From Mycolicibacterium senegalense (GTDB lineage: Bacteria; Actinomycetota; Actinomycetes; Mycobacteriales; Mycobacteriaceae), in the NCBI RefSeq assembly GCF_019645875.1, contig NZ_CP081000.1, positions 5,454,417 to 5,518,416 of the forward strand: 64,000 nucleotides of DNA, in the 5' to 3' direction. This document shows positions 53,029 through 61,797 of the stretch, in pieces (the stretch's first letter is position 1; each line of letters opens with the position of its first letter). The position numbers and the translations under genes are program-made. Under the pieces are notes generated by a model, which saw nothing but the letters and a program-made list of their open reading frames with translations, had not been told where the DNA came from and did not search any database.

Positions 53029-54295
53029 TGAGGCATCCGACGATGCAGCACCGCTGAACGCGCTGCTGGCTGAGGCAGCCGCGCGCCAAACCGCAGGCGA
53101 TCTGCGTGAAGCGCTGCGCAACGCCATCGAGGTTCTCGAAGCTCGACGCACCATCCTGGGCGACGATCATCCGGACACACTCGCCGTAGCGTGGCTCGTG
53201 GTCAGTTGGCGACACGCTCTGGGCGAAGCCAGGGCGGTCGAAGACTTGCGTGACCTGCTGCCGACAATGGCGCGCGTTCTCGGCACCGAGCACCACGACA
53301 CGTTGTGGGCCCGCCACACCCTGGCCGCAATCGACGACAGCACAACAGATCCGGCTGATCGGCTGCTGCGATGGGTTCGCCTGTGCGGCGCCGACACTCG
53401 AGCCTTCGGCGCACGACATCCGCTGACGCTGGCGGCCGCATACGGGGCGGCGTTGGCCCGTCGCGACCTCGGCGACCCTTACGGGGCGAGCATGGAAGCG
53501 CTCGTGGTGTACCGCCACCGACTCCGCCTCCTCGGTGAGCACCATCCCGATACCCTGGCGGCGCGACTGGCGCAACTGAGCTGGCACGGTGAAGCGACAG
53601 GGGTCACCGCGAACACCCTCGACGACCTCGACGCCCTGGTCCCGGTGTTGGAGAAAGCTCTCGGGCACGACCATCCCACCACGTTGGCGGCCCGGTATAC
53701 CCGAGCCCTGTGGACTCCGGAATCAGCTGACAACCAGATGGACCGCATTTCGGAATGGGAGATCCTCGCCGAGGATCTCGCCTGCGCGCGAGGCGATGCG
53801 GACCCATTGACACTGTCGGCGTTGGGGAACCGCGATGCGGCACGCGTGGAGTGGCAAGGCGTGCTTGAGGTGACCCGTGATATCGCCTACAGCCTGACAC
53901 TCGAAGAGCAGAGCGGCGGCTCCGACAGCGCCGACGCCGAGACCAGGGCTGCTGACGTCGCGGACGAGGAAGAGACCGACCGAGCTCATTTCTTCGAAAG
54001 CGTTCTGACGGCGAAGAGAGCGCTGTCGCAGTGCGCCCGGGACGCCGGCAACGATGCCTACCAGACGTTGCTGTGGCGCTACTACCTCGCATGGTGCCTG
54101 TGGGCCGGACACGAGTTCGGCTCGGCCGGTCAGCGGGCCCGACGGCTGGTCGAGGACAGCACCGTCATGGTCGGCGAAGACCATCCGTTGACCGACGCAG
54201 CGCGGGACTTGTTGTCCTTCATCGACGTCCAGGCTTGGACTGGCCTCTCACCGTTCTGGGACGGCAGCGACGCCGCCGAACCGGCCGATACCTAG
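53021..54295 (+). CDS. Tetratricopeptide-like protein with HPDTLA-type repeats
   Basis: A 424-residue cytoplasmic protein of unknown role. It has several helical repeats with the tetratricopeptide_10 hallmark: LGDDHPDTLAVAW, LGTEHHDTLWARH, FGARHPLTLAAAY, LGEHHPDTLAARL, LGHDHPTTLAARY and a last VGEDHPLTDAARD. These form a protein-binding solenoid. No signal peptide or catalytic motif. ATG 53021 overlaps the DUF2304 gene by 8 bases, so it is co-translated with the cell-wall genes; it is convergent with tetR (4-base overlap). I know of no equivalent at this position in M. tuberculosis. Confidence 0.75.
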   Translation: MSDEASDDAAPLNALLAEAAARQTAGDLREALRNAIEVLEARRTILGDDHPDTLAVAWLVVSWRHALGEARAVEDLRDLLPTMARVLGTEHHDTLWARHTLAAIDDSTTDPADRLLRWVRLCGADTRAFGARHPLTLAAAYGAALARRDLGDPYGASMEALVVYRHRLRLLGEHHPDTLAARLAQLSWHGEATGVTANTLDDLDALVPVLEKALGHDHPTTLAARYTRALWTPESADNQMDRISEWEILAEDLACARGDADPLTLSALGNRDAARVEWQGVLEVTRDIAYSLTLEEQSGGSDSADAETRAADVADEEETDRAHFFESVLTAKRALSQCARDAGNDAYQTLLWRYYLAWCLWAGHEFGSAGQRARRLVEDSTVMVGEDHPLTDAARDLLSFIDVQAWTGLSPFWDGSDAAEPADT

Positions 54296-54873
54296 CGGCT
54301 GAGCAACGCGGCCAGCATGTCGATCCTGGCGTCTTCGAGTTCCGGCAGCGGCAGTACGCGGCGCACCATGGCGGCGCCGTCGAAGGTGTTGATCACGATC
54401 GACAGCAGTACCGCGAGAACGTCCTCGGGAATCTGATCGGCACCCGGCGCGCCCTTGGCCGTCTCGTAGATGTTGTCGATGTACTCGGCGAGCACGGTCT
54501 GCAAAGGGACCCGCAGCTTTTCGTCGGTGCGGGCTGCCATCAGGAGCTCGTGCCACACGGTGTTGGTTTCACTGCCCGCGATGTCGCGCAGGATCGTCAG
54601 CACCGCTGGTAGCGCCGGCCGGTCGGCTGGGATCTCGGCGGCGAGCTTGCTGCCCAACTCCAGCTGACGACGCGCCACCTCGTGCGCGGTGGCCGCCATG
54701 AAATCGCTCATCGTCGGGAAGTGCCGGAACAGCGCGCCGTCGGAAACCTTGGCCCGCTTGGCGATCACCGCCGCCGAGGCCTTGGCATAGCCCACCTCGA
54801 TGATGGTGTCGATGGCGGCGTCGAGTAGTCGTGCGACGGTTTCCTCGCGGCGCTGCTGTTGTGTCCTGGCCAT
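54292..54873 (-). CDS. TetR-family transcriptional regulator
   Basis: A 193-residue regulator with the N-terminal helix-turn-helix LDAAIDTIIEVGYAKASAAV and IAKRAKVSDGALFRHFPTMS, and a helical ligand domain. It starts one base after the amidohydrolase stop, so it is the second gene of that operon. It probably represses the operon through the palindrome at 56678-56689. Confidence 0.9.
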   Translation of the reverse strand: MARTQQQRREETVARLLDAAIDTIIEVGYAKASAAVIAKRAKVSDGALFRHFPTMSDFMAATAHEVARRQLELGSKLAAEIPADRPALPAVLTILRDIAGSETNTVWHELLMAARTDEKLRVPLQTVLAEYIDNIYETAKGAPGADQIPEDVLAVLLSIVINTFDGAAMVRRVLPLPELEDARIDMLAALLSR

Positions 54874-54874
54874 C

Positions 54875-56656
54875 TCAGACCGGTGTGTGGACCGGCTTCT
54901 CGGCGCCGGCCCGCAGATAGCGTCCTGATTTCACCGACTCACCGTAGCCGTCCCGGAACTGACCGTCGCGGAACACCACCGCGCCGTTGACCGCGGTCGC
55001 GACGACGGCCTCGTCGCTGCGGTTGACCATGCGGCTCAGGCCGCCGTAGAACGGGACCGACTCCTCGTGATACGCCTCGATCGTCTCGTTGAGGCCGGCC
55101 GGGTCGATCACGACGAAGTCGGCGCGGTCGCCCTGCCGTAGCGTGCCGGCGCACACCCCGAACCAATCGGCCACCTCGGCGGTCAGCCGGTGCACGGCAT
55201 GCTCGGTGGTCATGAACGGCCGTCCCGCCAGCTGAGCGTCGCGCACCCGCTTGAGCAGCTTCACCGGGTAGTTGTAGAAGGCCATGTTGCGCAAGTGTGC
55301 ACCGGCATCCGAGAAGCCCATGTGCACCGACGGTTCCTTGGCCAGTTTGTCGAGGAACTTCGGCCGGTCGTTGGCCACGATGGTGGTCCAGCGCACGTTG
55401 CGCTCGCCGTTGTCGACGAGCACGTCGAGGAACGCGTCGAGCGGGTGGACGCCGCGCTCGTCGGCGATCTGCCCGAAGCTCTTGCCGATCAGCGTCTTGT
55501 CCGGGCATTCGACGATCGTGGCGTCGTGGAAGTCGCGGTGCCACAAAGTCGGTCCGAGCACGCGCCGGTCGAAGGACTTGCGGAAGCGGCGGCGGTACTC
55601 CGGGTCGGCGAGCAGCTTGTTGCGCTCGAACTGGTCCTTGAGATGAAGGGCGGCCGTTCCGGCTCCGAATTCCTCGAAAACCGGCAGATCGATTCCGTCC
55701 GAATACAATTCGAACGGAACCGGCAGATGCTGGAACCGCACCTTGGAACCCAGGACCCGGTTCAGCAACCGCACACCCGGCCCGAGCACCCGCACCGCAC
55801 CGGGCGAGGACTTGGCGTCGGCGGACACCAGCAGGCTCATCCGCACATCGCGGCGCCGGCCGAACAGGCCGCTGCTCTCCAGGAAGAAGTTCAGCGCCTC
55901 ATGGACTTTGGCCACATTCGGCGCGCTCTGCAGCATCCGTCCACGCTTGCGCAGCACCTTGATCAGACGCCGGCGTTCCCGCCAGGTCGCGAACGTCGAC
56001 GGCAAGGCGCGGGAGCGGAACCGGTCACCGTCGAGCTTGTCGATCGCCGCGTCCATGCCGGACAGGCCGAGCATGCCCGCCTCGAGAGCCTCATCGAGCT
56101 TGGCCGCCATGGTCTCCAGTTCGGCATCGGTCGGGGTGACCCCGCGGGTGGTGGCCCGGTCCAGGCCCAGCACCGAAGCCCGCAGGTCCGAATGCCCCAG
56201 TAGCGAAGCGATATTCGGGCCCAGCGGCAACTCGTCGATAGCCTTCACGTACTCGGCCGGCCCCGACCAGGTCCGGTGCTGCTCCAGGGCGCCCACCACG
56301 TACTGCCGCGGGACGGCTTCGACCCGGCTGAACAAGTCGGCCGCATCTTCGGTGTCGGAATACACCGTCGAGAGCGAGCACATCCCGAGTAGCACGGTGG
56401 TCACGCCGTGTCGCACCGATTCCCGCAGACCCGGATCGAGCAGGACCTCGGCGTCGTAGTGCGTGTGCACGTCGATGAAGCCCGGCAACACCCACTTGCC
56501 ACCGGCATTGATGACATCCGGGCAATCGGTCTCATCCAGCGGGGTGGCAGAGACCGCGACCACTACCCCGTCGCGAATCCCCAGTGACCGGACCTGCGGC
56601 GGAGCGCCGGTGCCGTCGAACCACAAGCCGTTGCGAACGATGACGTCATAGGGCAT
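54875..56656 (-). CDS. N-acyl-D-amino-acid deacylase-like amidohydrolase
   Basis: A 593-residue metal-dependent hydrolase of the D-aminoacylase/dihydroorotase group. Seen: GFIDVHTHYDAEVLLDPG with the HxH metal site, LGHSDLR, FHDATIVECP, MGFSDAGAHLRNMAFYNY with the catalytic Asp and His, and a C-terminal beta domain (DFVVIDPAGLNETIEAYHEE). Substrate not certain; N-acyl-D-amino acids or cyclic amides are usual. The promoter is well defined and appears leaderless, with a TetR-type operator over the -35. Confidence 0.88.
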   Translation of the reverse strand: MPYDVIVRNGLWFDGTGAPPQVRSLGIRDGVVVAVSATPLDETDCPDVINAGGKWVLPGFIDVHTHYDAEVLLDPGLRESVRHGVTTVLLGMCSLSTVYSDTEDAADLFSRVEAVPRQYVVGALEQHRTWSGPAEYVKAIDELPLGPNIASLLGHSDLRASVLGLDRATTRGVTPTDAELETMAAKLDEALEAGMLGLSGMDAAIDKLDGDRFRSRALPSTFATWRERRRLIKVLRKRGRMLQSAPNVAKVHEALNFFLESSGLFGRRRDVRMSLLVSADAKSSPGAVRVLGPGVRLLNRVLGSKVRFQHLPVPFELYSDGIDLPVFEEFGAGTAALHLKDQFERNKLLADPEYRRRFRKSFDRRVLGPTLWHRDFHDATIVECPDKTLIGKSFGQIADERGVHPLDAFLDVLVDNGERNVRWTTIVANDRPKFLDKLAKEPSVHMGFSDAGAHLRNMAFYNYPVKLLKRVRDAQLAGRPFMTTEHAVHRLTAEVADWFGVCAGTLRQGDRADFVVIDPAGLNETIEAYHEESVPFYGGLSRMVNRSDEAVVATAVNGAVVFRDGQFRDGYGESVKSGRYLRAGAEKPVHTPV

Positions 56657-56662
56657 GCCGCA

Positions 56663-56691
56663 ACGCTAGACCAGAAAGTGAGTACTCACAA
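56663..56691 (-). promoter_or_regulatory. Promoter of the amidohydrolase-tetR operon
   Basis: On the minus strand TTGTGA (56686-56691), a 17-base spacer and TAGCGT (56663-56668) form a -35/-10 pair. Six bases separate the -10 from ATG 56656, so the message is leaderless or nearly so. The operator palindrome overlaps the -35 and spacer. Confidence 0.65.
56678..56689. promoter_or_regulatory. Palindrome GTGAGTACTCAC, probable TetR operator
   Basis: A perfect 12-base palindrome overlapping the -35 region of the amidohydrolase operon. The operon's second gene is a TetR-family regulator, so autorepression with release by a ligand is likely. Confidence 0.6.
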
Positions 56692-56695
56692 TCTT

Positions 56696-57637
56696 TTACT
56701 GAGAATTGCCCCGGAAGAACTCGACCGTCTTCGGAATGCCCTCGGCCAGGTCCACCTGCGGCCGCCAGCCCAGCACATCCCGGGCCCGGCTGACGTCGAG
56801 CTGGGAACGACGCAGGTCACCGAGCCGCGGCGGGTGCATCTCCGGCTCGTCGGCGGCGCCGACGGCCAACGCGATCGCGGTGTGCATCTCGCGGGTCGAG
56901 GTGTCCACCCCGGTGCCGACGTTGAACCGTTGACCGCCGCCGGCCGTCCCGGACGCCTTCACGAAGGCGTCGACCACGTCGTCGACGTAGACGTAGTCAC
57001 GGGTGTCCGAGCCGTCGCCGAAGATCTTGGTGGGGCGCCCGGCCAGCAGAGCCTTGGCGAAGATCGCGACCACGCCGGCCTCACCGTGCGGATCCTGACG
57101 CGGACCGTAGACGTTCGCGGGCGCGATGTGCGAGCAATCCAGGTTGTACAGGTTGCGGAACATGTTGAAGTAGACCTCGCCGGCCACCTTGCTCGCCGCA
57201 TAGGGCGAGGCCGGATTGGTCGGGGTGTCCTCACTGGTCGGATAGGACGGTGGGGTGCCGTACACCGAACCGCCCGAGGACGTGTGCACCACCTTGCGCA
57301 CACCGGCCTGACGGGCCGCCTCGGCCAGCCTGACCACGCCCACCACGTTCACCGTGGAGTCCAATTGGGGGTCGTCCACCGAACGCTTCACCGAGATCTG
57401 GGCGGCCAGGTGGAAGATCACCTCAGGCCGGGTGTCCTTGAGCAGGCCCAACAGATCCGCGTCGACGATGTCGGCCTTGACGAACTCGAAGTTGCCGTTG
57501 TTGTCGGCGCTGCTCAGGTTCTCCGCCCGACCCGAGCTCAGGTCATCGAGCCCGACGACGCTGTGCCCGTCCGCCAGCAGGCGGTCAACCAGGGTCGATC
57601 CGATGAAACCTGCCGCTCCTGTCACCAGTGTTCGCAC
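56696..57637 (-). CDS. galE1: UDP-glucose 4-epimerase family protein (Rv3634c type)
   Basis: A 313-residue extended short-chain dehydrogenase: RTLVTGAAGFIGSTLVDRLL (NAD loop), VIFHLAAQISV, HTSSGGSVYGTPPSYPTSED, the catalytic SPYAASKVAGE (YxxxK), ANVYGPRQDPHGEAGVVAIF. It matches M. tuberculosis GalE1 as I recall it. It interconverts UDP-glucose/UDP-galactose or the N-acetyl forms for arabinogalactan. GTG 57637 begins the Rossmann fold and has a leaderless -10 six bases upstream. Confidence 0.9.
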   Translation of the reverse strand: MRTLVTGAAGFIGSTLVDRLLADGHSVVGLDDLSSGRAENLSSADNNGNFEFVKADIVDADLLGLLKDTRPEVIFHLAAQISVKRSVDDPQLDSTVNVVGVVRLAEAARQAGVRKVVHTSSGGSVYGTPPSYPTSEDTPTNPASPYAASKVAGEVYFNMFRNLYNLDCSHIAPANVYGPRQDPHGEAGVVAIFAKALLAGRPTKIFGDGSDTRDYVYVDDVVDAFVKASGTAGGGQRFNVGTGVDTSTREMHTAIALAVGAADEPEMHPPRLGDLRRSQLDVSRARDVLGWRPQVDLAEGIPKTVEFFRGNSQ

Positions 57638-57643
57638 GGGCTC

Positions 57644-57649
57644 ACCATA
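57644..57649 (-). promoter_or_regulatory. Probable -10 element of galE1 (leaderless)
   Basis: On the minus strand TATGGT ends 6 bases before GTG 57637. With the element at 57680-57685 it makes a compact divergent pair of leaderless promoters in a 56-base gap. Confidence 0.5.
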
Positions 57650-57679
57650 CCGACGGCAGATGTGCCCCCGCTGGGTCCG

Positions 57680-57685
57680 TACAGT
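57680..57685 (+). promoter_or_regulatory. Probable -10 element of the GT-C-like membrane protein gene
   Basis: TACAGT ends 8 bases before GTG 57694, consistent with transcription starting at or next to the start codon. No Shine-Dalgarno is present. Confidence 0.45.
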
Positions 57686-57693
57686 CGGCAAGA

Positions 57694-59445
57694 GTGAACA
57701 AGATCGCCCGCATCGCCGCCGCGCTGATCGCGCTGCACCTGGTGGTCAGGGCGATCCTCGCGTTCGGCGGCTACTTCTACTGGGACGATCTGATCCTCAT
57801 CGGCCGGGCCGGCACCCAGGATCTGCTGTCGCCGTCGTTCCTCTTCGACGATCACGACGGTCACGTCATGCCCGCGGCCTTCCTGGTGTCCGGCGCGATC
57901 ACCCGACTGGCCCCGTTCTCCTGGGTATTGGCCGCGGTAAGCCTGGTGGTGATGCAGCTTCTGGCCTCACTGGCGCTGCTGCGGGCGCTGTGGGTGATCC
58001 TCGGCTGGCGACCAGTCCTGCTGATCCCGCTGACCTTCGCGTTGTTCACCCCGCTGGCCGTGCCCGGGTTCGCCTGGTGGGCGGCGGGGCTGAACACACT
58101 GCCGATGCAGGCCGCGCTGGCATGGGTGGTCGGTGAGGCGGTGCTGCTCGTGCGAACCGGGTCGATGCGGCATGCGGTTGTCGGTGTGCTCGTCTTTCTC
58201 GGCGGACTGCTGTTCTTCGAGAAGGCGGCCGTGATCCCGTTCGTGGCGTTCGCGGTGGTGGCGCTGTTGGGGTACGTGACAGGGACTTATGGCTGGCGCG
58301 AGGTCTGGCGGCGCGGTCTTCGGCTGTGGGTCGGGTCGCTGGCGCTCTTGGTGGCCTGGATCGGGGTGTACCTACTCGTCGTCGACCAGAAGCGGTGGAG
58401 CTTCGACGTCGCGATGACCTGGGACCTACTCACTAGGTCCTTCACCCACGGCATCGTCCCCGGAATCGTGGGCGGGCCCTGGTCCTGGCAGCGGTGGGCA
58501 CCGGCGTCCCCGTGGGCCACCCCGCCCGTCTCGGTGATGGTCTTGGGCTGGGGGGTTTTGATCGCCGCCGTCGCAGTGGTGCTCGTGCGCAAAACCCGCA
58601 TCTGGCCGGTGTTGGTGGTGGCGCTGGGTTACGCCGTGGCCTGTCAGATCCCGATTTATCTGATGCGCTCGTCGCGGTTCACCGCCCTGGAGCTGGCCCA
58701 GACCCTGCGTTATCTGCCCGACCTCGTGGTGGTGCTGGCCCTGTTGGCCGCTGTCGGATTCTGTGCGCCGAACCGGAGTTCTTTGTTTTCCGCTTCGCGC
58801 GCTCGGACTCTGGCGTGCGTCGGTGTCGCAGCGCTATTCGTGGCGAGCAGCCTGTACTCGACATTCACCTTTCTCAAGGTGTGGCAGGACAATCCGGTGC
58901 CCGCCTATCTGAACAACGCCCGCGCGTCGCTGGCGTCCACCTCAGCGGCCGCTCCCCTGCTGGACCAAGAGGTCGATCCGCTGATCCTGCAACGGGTGGC
59001 CGCGCCCGAGAACCTGGCCAGCCACATGTTCGCACTCGCATCACCACGGCCCGAGTTCGCCTCGGCGACAACCGATCTGCGCATGTTCGACCGAACCGGG
59101 AAATTGGTCGACGCCAAGGTGACCTGGGTGCGCACGATCGCGCAAGGCCCGGCACCGCGCTGTGGTTTCCTAGTGCAACCGGATGAACCCGCCGTCATGC
59201 CGCTCGACGGGCCCCTGCTGCCCGCCGACTGGACCGCCGAGATCAACTACCTGGCCAACAGCGACGGATCCCTGACCATGGCCCTGGCCGAGGGACCCGA
59301 AGTGAAAGTGCCGGTGCGGCCCGGGCTCAACCGCGTCTTCGTCCGACTACCCGGGGCCGGTCAATCGATCACCGTGGCCGCCAATACCGCCGCGCTGTCG
59401 GTCTGCATCTCCCCCGGACCCGTGGGATTCCTGGCGCCGAGGTAA
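57694..59445 (+). CDS. Large membrane protein, GT-C-like (Rv3635 type)
   Basis: A 583-residue polytopic protein with roughly 10-12 hydrophobic segments in the first 420 residues and a soluble C-terminal domain outside the membrane. After the first segment is YFYWDDLILIGRAG (Asp31-Asp32), the acidic motif position of GT-C glycosyltransferases that use polyprenyl-phosphate sugars. Activity is not known to me. Conserved next to galE1, it may use the sugar donor made by the PpgS-like protein. Confidence 0.8.
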   Translation: MNKIARIAAALIALHLVVRAILAFGGYFYWDDLILIGRAGTQDLLSPSFLFDDHDGHVMPAAFLVSGAITRLAPFSWVLAAVSLVVMQLLASLALLRALWVILGWRPVLLIPLTFALFTPLAVPGFAWWAAGLNTLPMQAALAWVVGEAVLLVRTGSMRHAVVGVLVFLGGLLFFEKAAVIPFVAFAVVALLGYVTGTYGWREVWRRGLRLWVGSLALLVAWIGVYLLVVDQKRWSFDVAMTWDLLTRSFTHGIVPGIVGGPWSWQRWAPASPWATPPVSVMVLGWGVLIAAVAVVLVRKTRIWPVLVVALGYAVACQIPIYLMRSSRFTALELAQTLRYLPDLVVVLALLAAVGFCAPNRSSLFSASRARTLACVGVAALFVASSLYSTFTFLKVWQDNPVPAYLNNARASLASTSAAAPLLDQEVDPLILQRVAAPENLASHMFALASPRPEFASATTDLRMFDRTGKLVDAKVTWVRTIAQGPAPRCGFLVQPDEPAVMPLDGPLLPADWTAEINYLANSDGSLTMALAEGPEVKVPVRPGLNRVFVRLPGAGQSITVAANTAALSVCISPGPVGFLAPR

Positions 59446-59502
59446 TTCACGTGCTGAGATACTGAACGCTGACCATCGGGATCCTGTCGAGGGGGACATT
59501 CT

Positions 59503-61797
59503 GTGAGCGCGCTGGATGGCTTCTATTCAACGTGGAACAAGGCGCGGGAAACCTTCGGCGTCGGTACGCCCACGGACGGCAGCCAGTACGACGGCAGCAG
59601 TTCGAAGCTGCTGCAGATGAAGTCCACGATTGAATCGGCTGCACCGGACGACCGCTGGCAGGGCTCCGGGTCGCAGGCGTATGCCGCGGCAAACAAGGAA
59701 CATGCAGGTGTTTACGAAAAGCTGGCTGACCTTGACAAAAAGATGGCTGCCGAAGTGACAAACGCGGCCAACATCGTCACCAACGGACGCACCCGACTCG
59801 ACAACACGAAGTCGTGGGTCGACAGCGCTGTCAACTCACTGCCTAGCGGGCTCAGCTCCCAAGCCCGTGAGAAAAGCCTCATCCCGATCGCCAAAGAAGG
59901 CATCACTCAGGTCAACAACACCGTCCAGAATGCCAACAAGGACATGAACACAGTCGCTGGGCGCTTCACGGGTCTCAAAGGCGAGTTCGATGCACTGACG
60001 AATCAGAAGTTCGCGCCGGGCGAGAAGAAGGGCGACGCCGAAGGCCTCACAGACAAAGACGGCGACGGCAAGCCAGACGAAGACGATGTGCACAAGCGGG
60101 CGGAACAAGACGTTCAGGATGCGCTGAGCGGAAACAAGGAAGCTGCGGCACGCGTTGAGGATGCACTCAGCGGCATCAAACCAGGCCATCAACTGTCGGA
60201 ACAACAGGGCGCGTATCTGAGCCAGATGCAGGCTCAACAACATGGAATGTCAGTCGATGAGCTAAAAGCTGCCGAAGAACGCCTAGGCGAACACCGGGGT
60301 ATCATCTCAAATTCGTGGCAGCTAATGAGCAATGACGACGTGCATTTCCCGAAAACGGAAACTAAAGTTGATGCCCTTGACAACTCTCAAAATATGGAGA
60401 CGGGTGGCAGATCTCAGTTGCCAGAGAGCGTTCAACAAGCCCTTGGCCGTAAGGATCTTAACTCGTTTCTTTCAAACTTCGATAAGCCTTCGGAGTATGC
60501 AGAGAATGCCCGCCAGGTTTCAACTATCGCCGATATAGTCAGCCACGGTAACAGCGAACTTCAACGCGACACCGGACTTGACGCGGCGATGCTCGACTGG
60601 TCAAGAGATACGCTCCATGACCCGCTGAGACCAAGCCTATGGTCTGCAGTCACGGGGGCCGGTGGGTTCCCTGAGTACGCTGAGGCGCGCGATAACGCAT
60701 TGGCGGACGTCTTCAATACTGCTGGCCGAGACCATGCTGCCGTGAGCTCTGAGCTCAGCAGCGAGACGGGCCAACAGTTTCTCACTGATCTCCACAACCA
60801 CGTCTGGGCTGATGCACCTGATTCGGTCGACAACAAGAACAGCGTTCATTCGTTGATCTCATGGATCGGCGACGAAGCCCACTCGCCAAACGAGGAGACT
60901 GCAACCAGAGCTGGCGTGGCTGCACATGCGCTGGCCCAGAACCTTAGCGATAATCACGAACGTTATGTGAATCCCCCGGACGTACCAGGCGGCCCGGTTA
61001 CTCCAAATGTGGCAAATTTAAATCCTGCCATGATCGCAGCGGACGCTGTTGCTCTAGAGCCATACCAAGAGGCGCTCGTCGGCCACAATTCCGACATCAG
61101 AGGTTTCGAGCCCATCGGATCGCCCGGTGACGGAGACCTCGAAGCGGCCCGCAACGTTTTCGAGGTCATTGATTCTGACCGTGGCGCTGCGAAAGAATTC
61201 AATGCGGCGGCAGAACAGAAGGTAATCAACCATCAACAAGCCTTCGCCCACGCGGCAGCCGGAAGCGATGAAGCGATCGCAGATACGCCCAAAGGAGACC
61301 TTAAAGCAGCCGCCTACCTACAAGGCGCAATAAACGGAGGCGCAGAACAGGAAGCAATCGCACGCGGATTGCAAGATTCGGAAATCGCTAAATCCATGTA
61401 CGACATCAAAAAGTCCGGTCTAGATGTACTGTTTGGCGAACTTCCTGGAAAGGACCACATTCCAGGTTATGATATGACTCGCGACATGGTCGAATCTGCC
61501 TTTCTGGGCGCAAACCCCGAACCGGGCAAGGCGGATCCCGCGGTACAGATAGATACATCTCAGCACGCTGTTACTTCAACGTCCTACCAAGTGGCAAATG
61601 CCCTGGAGGTGCATCGCGGAGTACCCGAAATTCCCGACAAATTCTTTGATGGAAATCAGCTGAAGTCGCCTGATCAAATCTCGACTTCCGAGCGAAGTGA
61701 GTACGCGACATCGTTAAACAACTATCTCCAGAAGCACGGATACGGGGGCTTGGGCACCACCTACGACATGTATTACGAGGATGGTGCGGGCAAGTGA
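59503..61797 (+). CDS. Candidate type VII (ESX) secreted effector with WxG-type N-terminal domain
   Basis: A 764-residue protein. Residues 1-160 form a helical EspA/EspE-like domain: LDGFYSTWNKARETFGVG, then DRWQGSGSQAYAAANKEHAG with Trp52-Gln-Gly, and a second long helix. Residues 184-192 (DKDGDGKPD) resemble an EF-hand or type 3 calcium loop. Residues about 425-764 form a separate domain that is repeated in the next gene. No signal peptide, membrane segment or catalytic motif I recognise. GTG 59503 follows GAGGGGG. GC is about 70 percent early (59641-59700, 42 of 60) and only 45 percent at 60361-60420 (27 of 60). Resembles exchangeable polymorphic effectors. Confidence 0.75.
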   Translation: MSALDGFYSTWNKARETFGVGTPTDGSQYDGSSSKLLQMKSTIESAAPDDRWQGSGSQAYAAANKEHAGVYEKLADLDKKMAAEVTNAANIVTNGRTRLDNTKSWVDSAVNSLPSGLSSQAREKSLIPIAKEGITQVNNTVQNANKDMNTVAGRFTGLKGEFDALTNQKFAPGEKKGDAEGLTDKDGDGKPDEDDVHKRAEQDVQDALSGNKEAAARVEDALSGIKPGHQLSEQQGAYLSQMQAQQHGMSVDELKAAEERLGEHRGIISNSWQLMSNDDVHFPKTETKVDALDNSQNMETGGRSQLPESVQQALGRKDLNSFLSNFDKPSEYAENARQVSTIADIVSHGNSELQRDTGLDAAMLDWSRDTLHDPLRPSLWSAVTGAGGFPEYAEARDNALADVFNTAGRDHAAVSSELSSETGQQFLTDLHNHVWADAPDSVDNKNSVHSLISWIGDEAHSPNEETATRAGVAAHALAQNLSDNHERYVNPPDVPGGPVTPNVANLNPAMIAADAVALEPYQEALVGHNSDIRGFEPIGSPGDGDLEAARNVFEVIDSDRGAAKEFNAAAEQKVINHQQAFAHAAAGSDEAIADTPKGDLKAAAYLQGAINGGAEQEAIARGLQDSEIAKSMYDIKKSGLDVLFGELPGKDHIPGYDMTRDMVESAFLGANPEPGKADPAVQIDTSQHAVTSTSYQVANALEVHRGVPEIPDKFFDGNQLKSPDQISTSERSEYATSLNNYLQKHGYGGLGTTYDMYYEDGAGK

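Noticed and set aside
59700..59760. A YxxxD/E type VII export signal after the WxG motif of the effector
   Set aside because: The nearest candidate, YEKLADLD, has Ala at the fifth position, so the classical motif is not met. The export claim rests on fold only.
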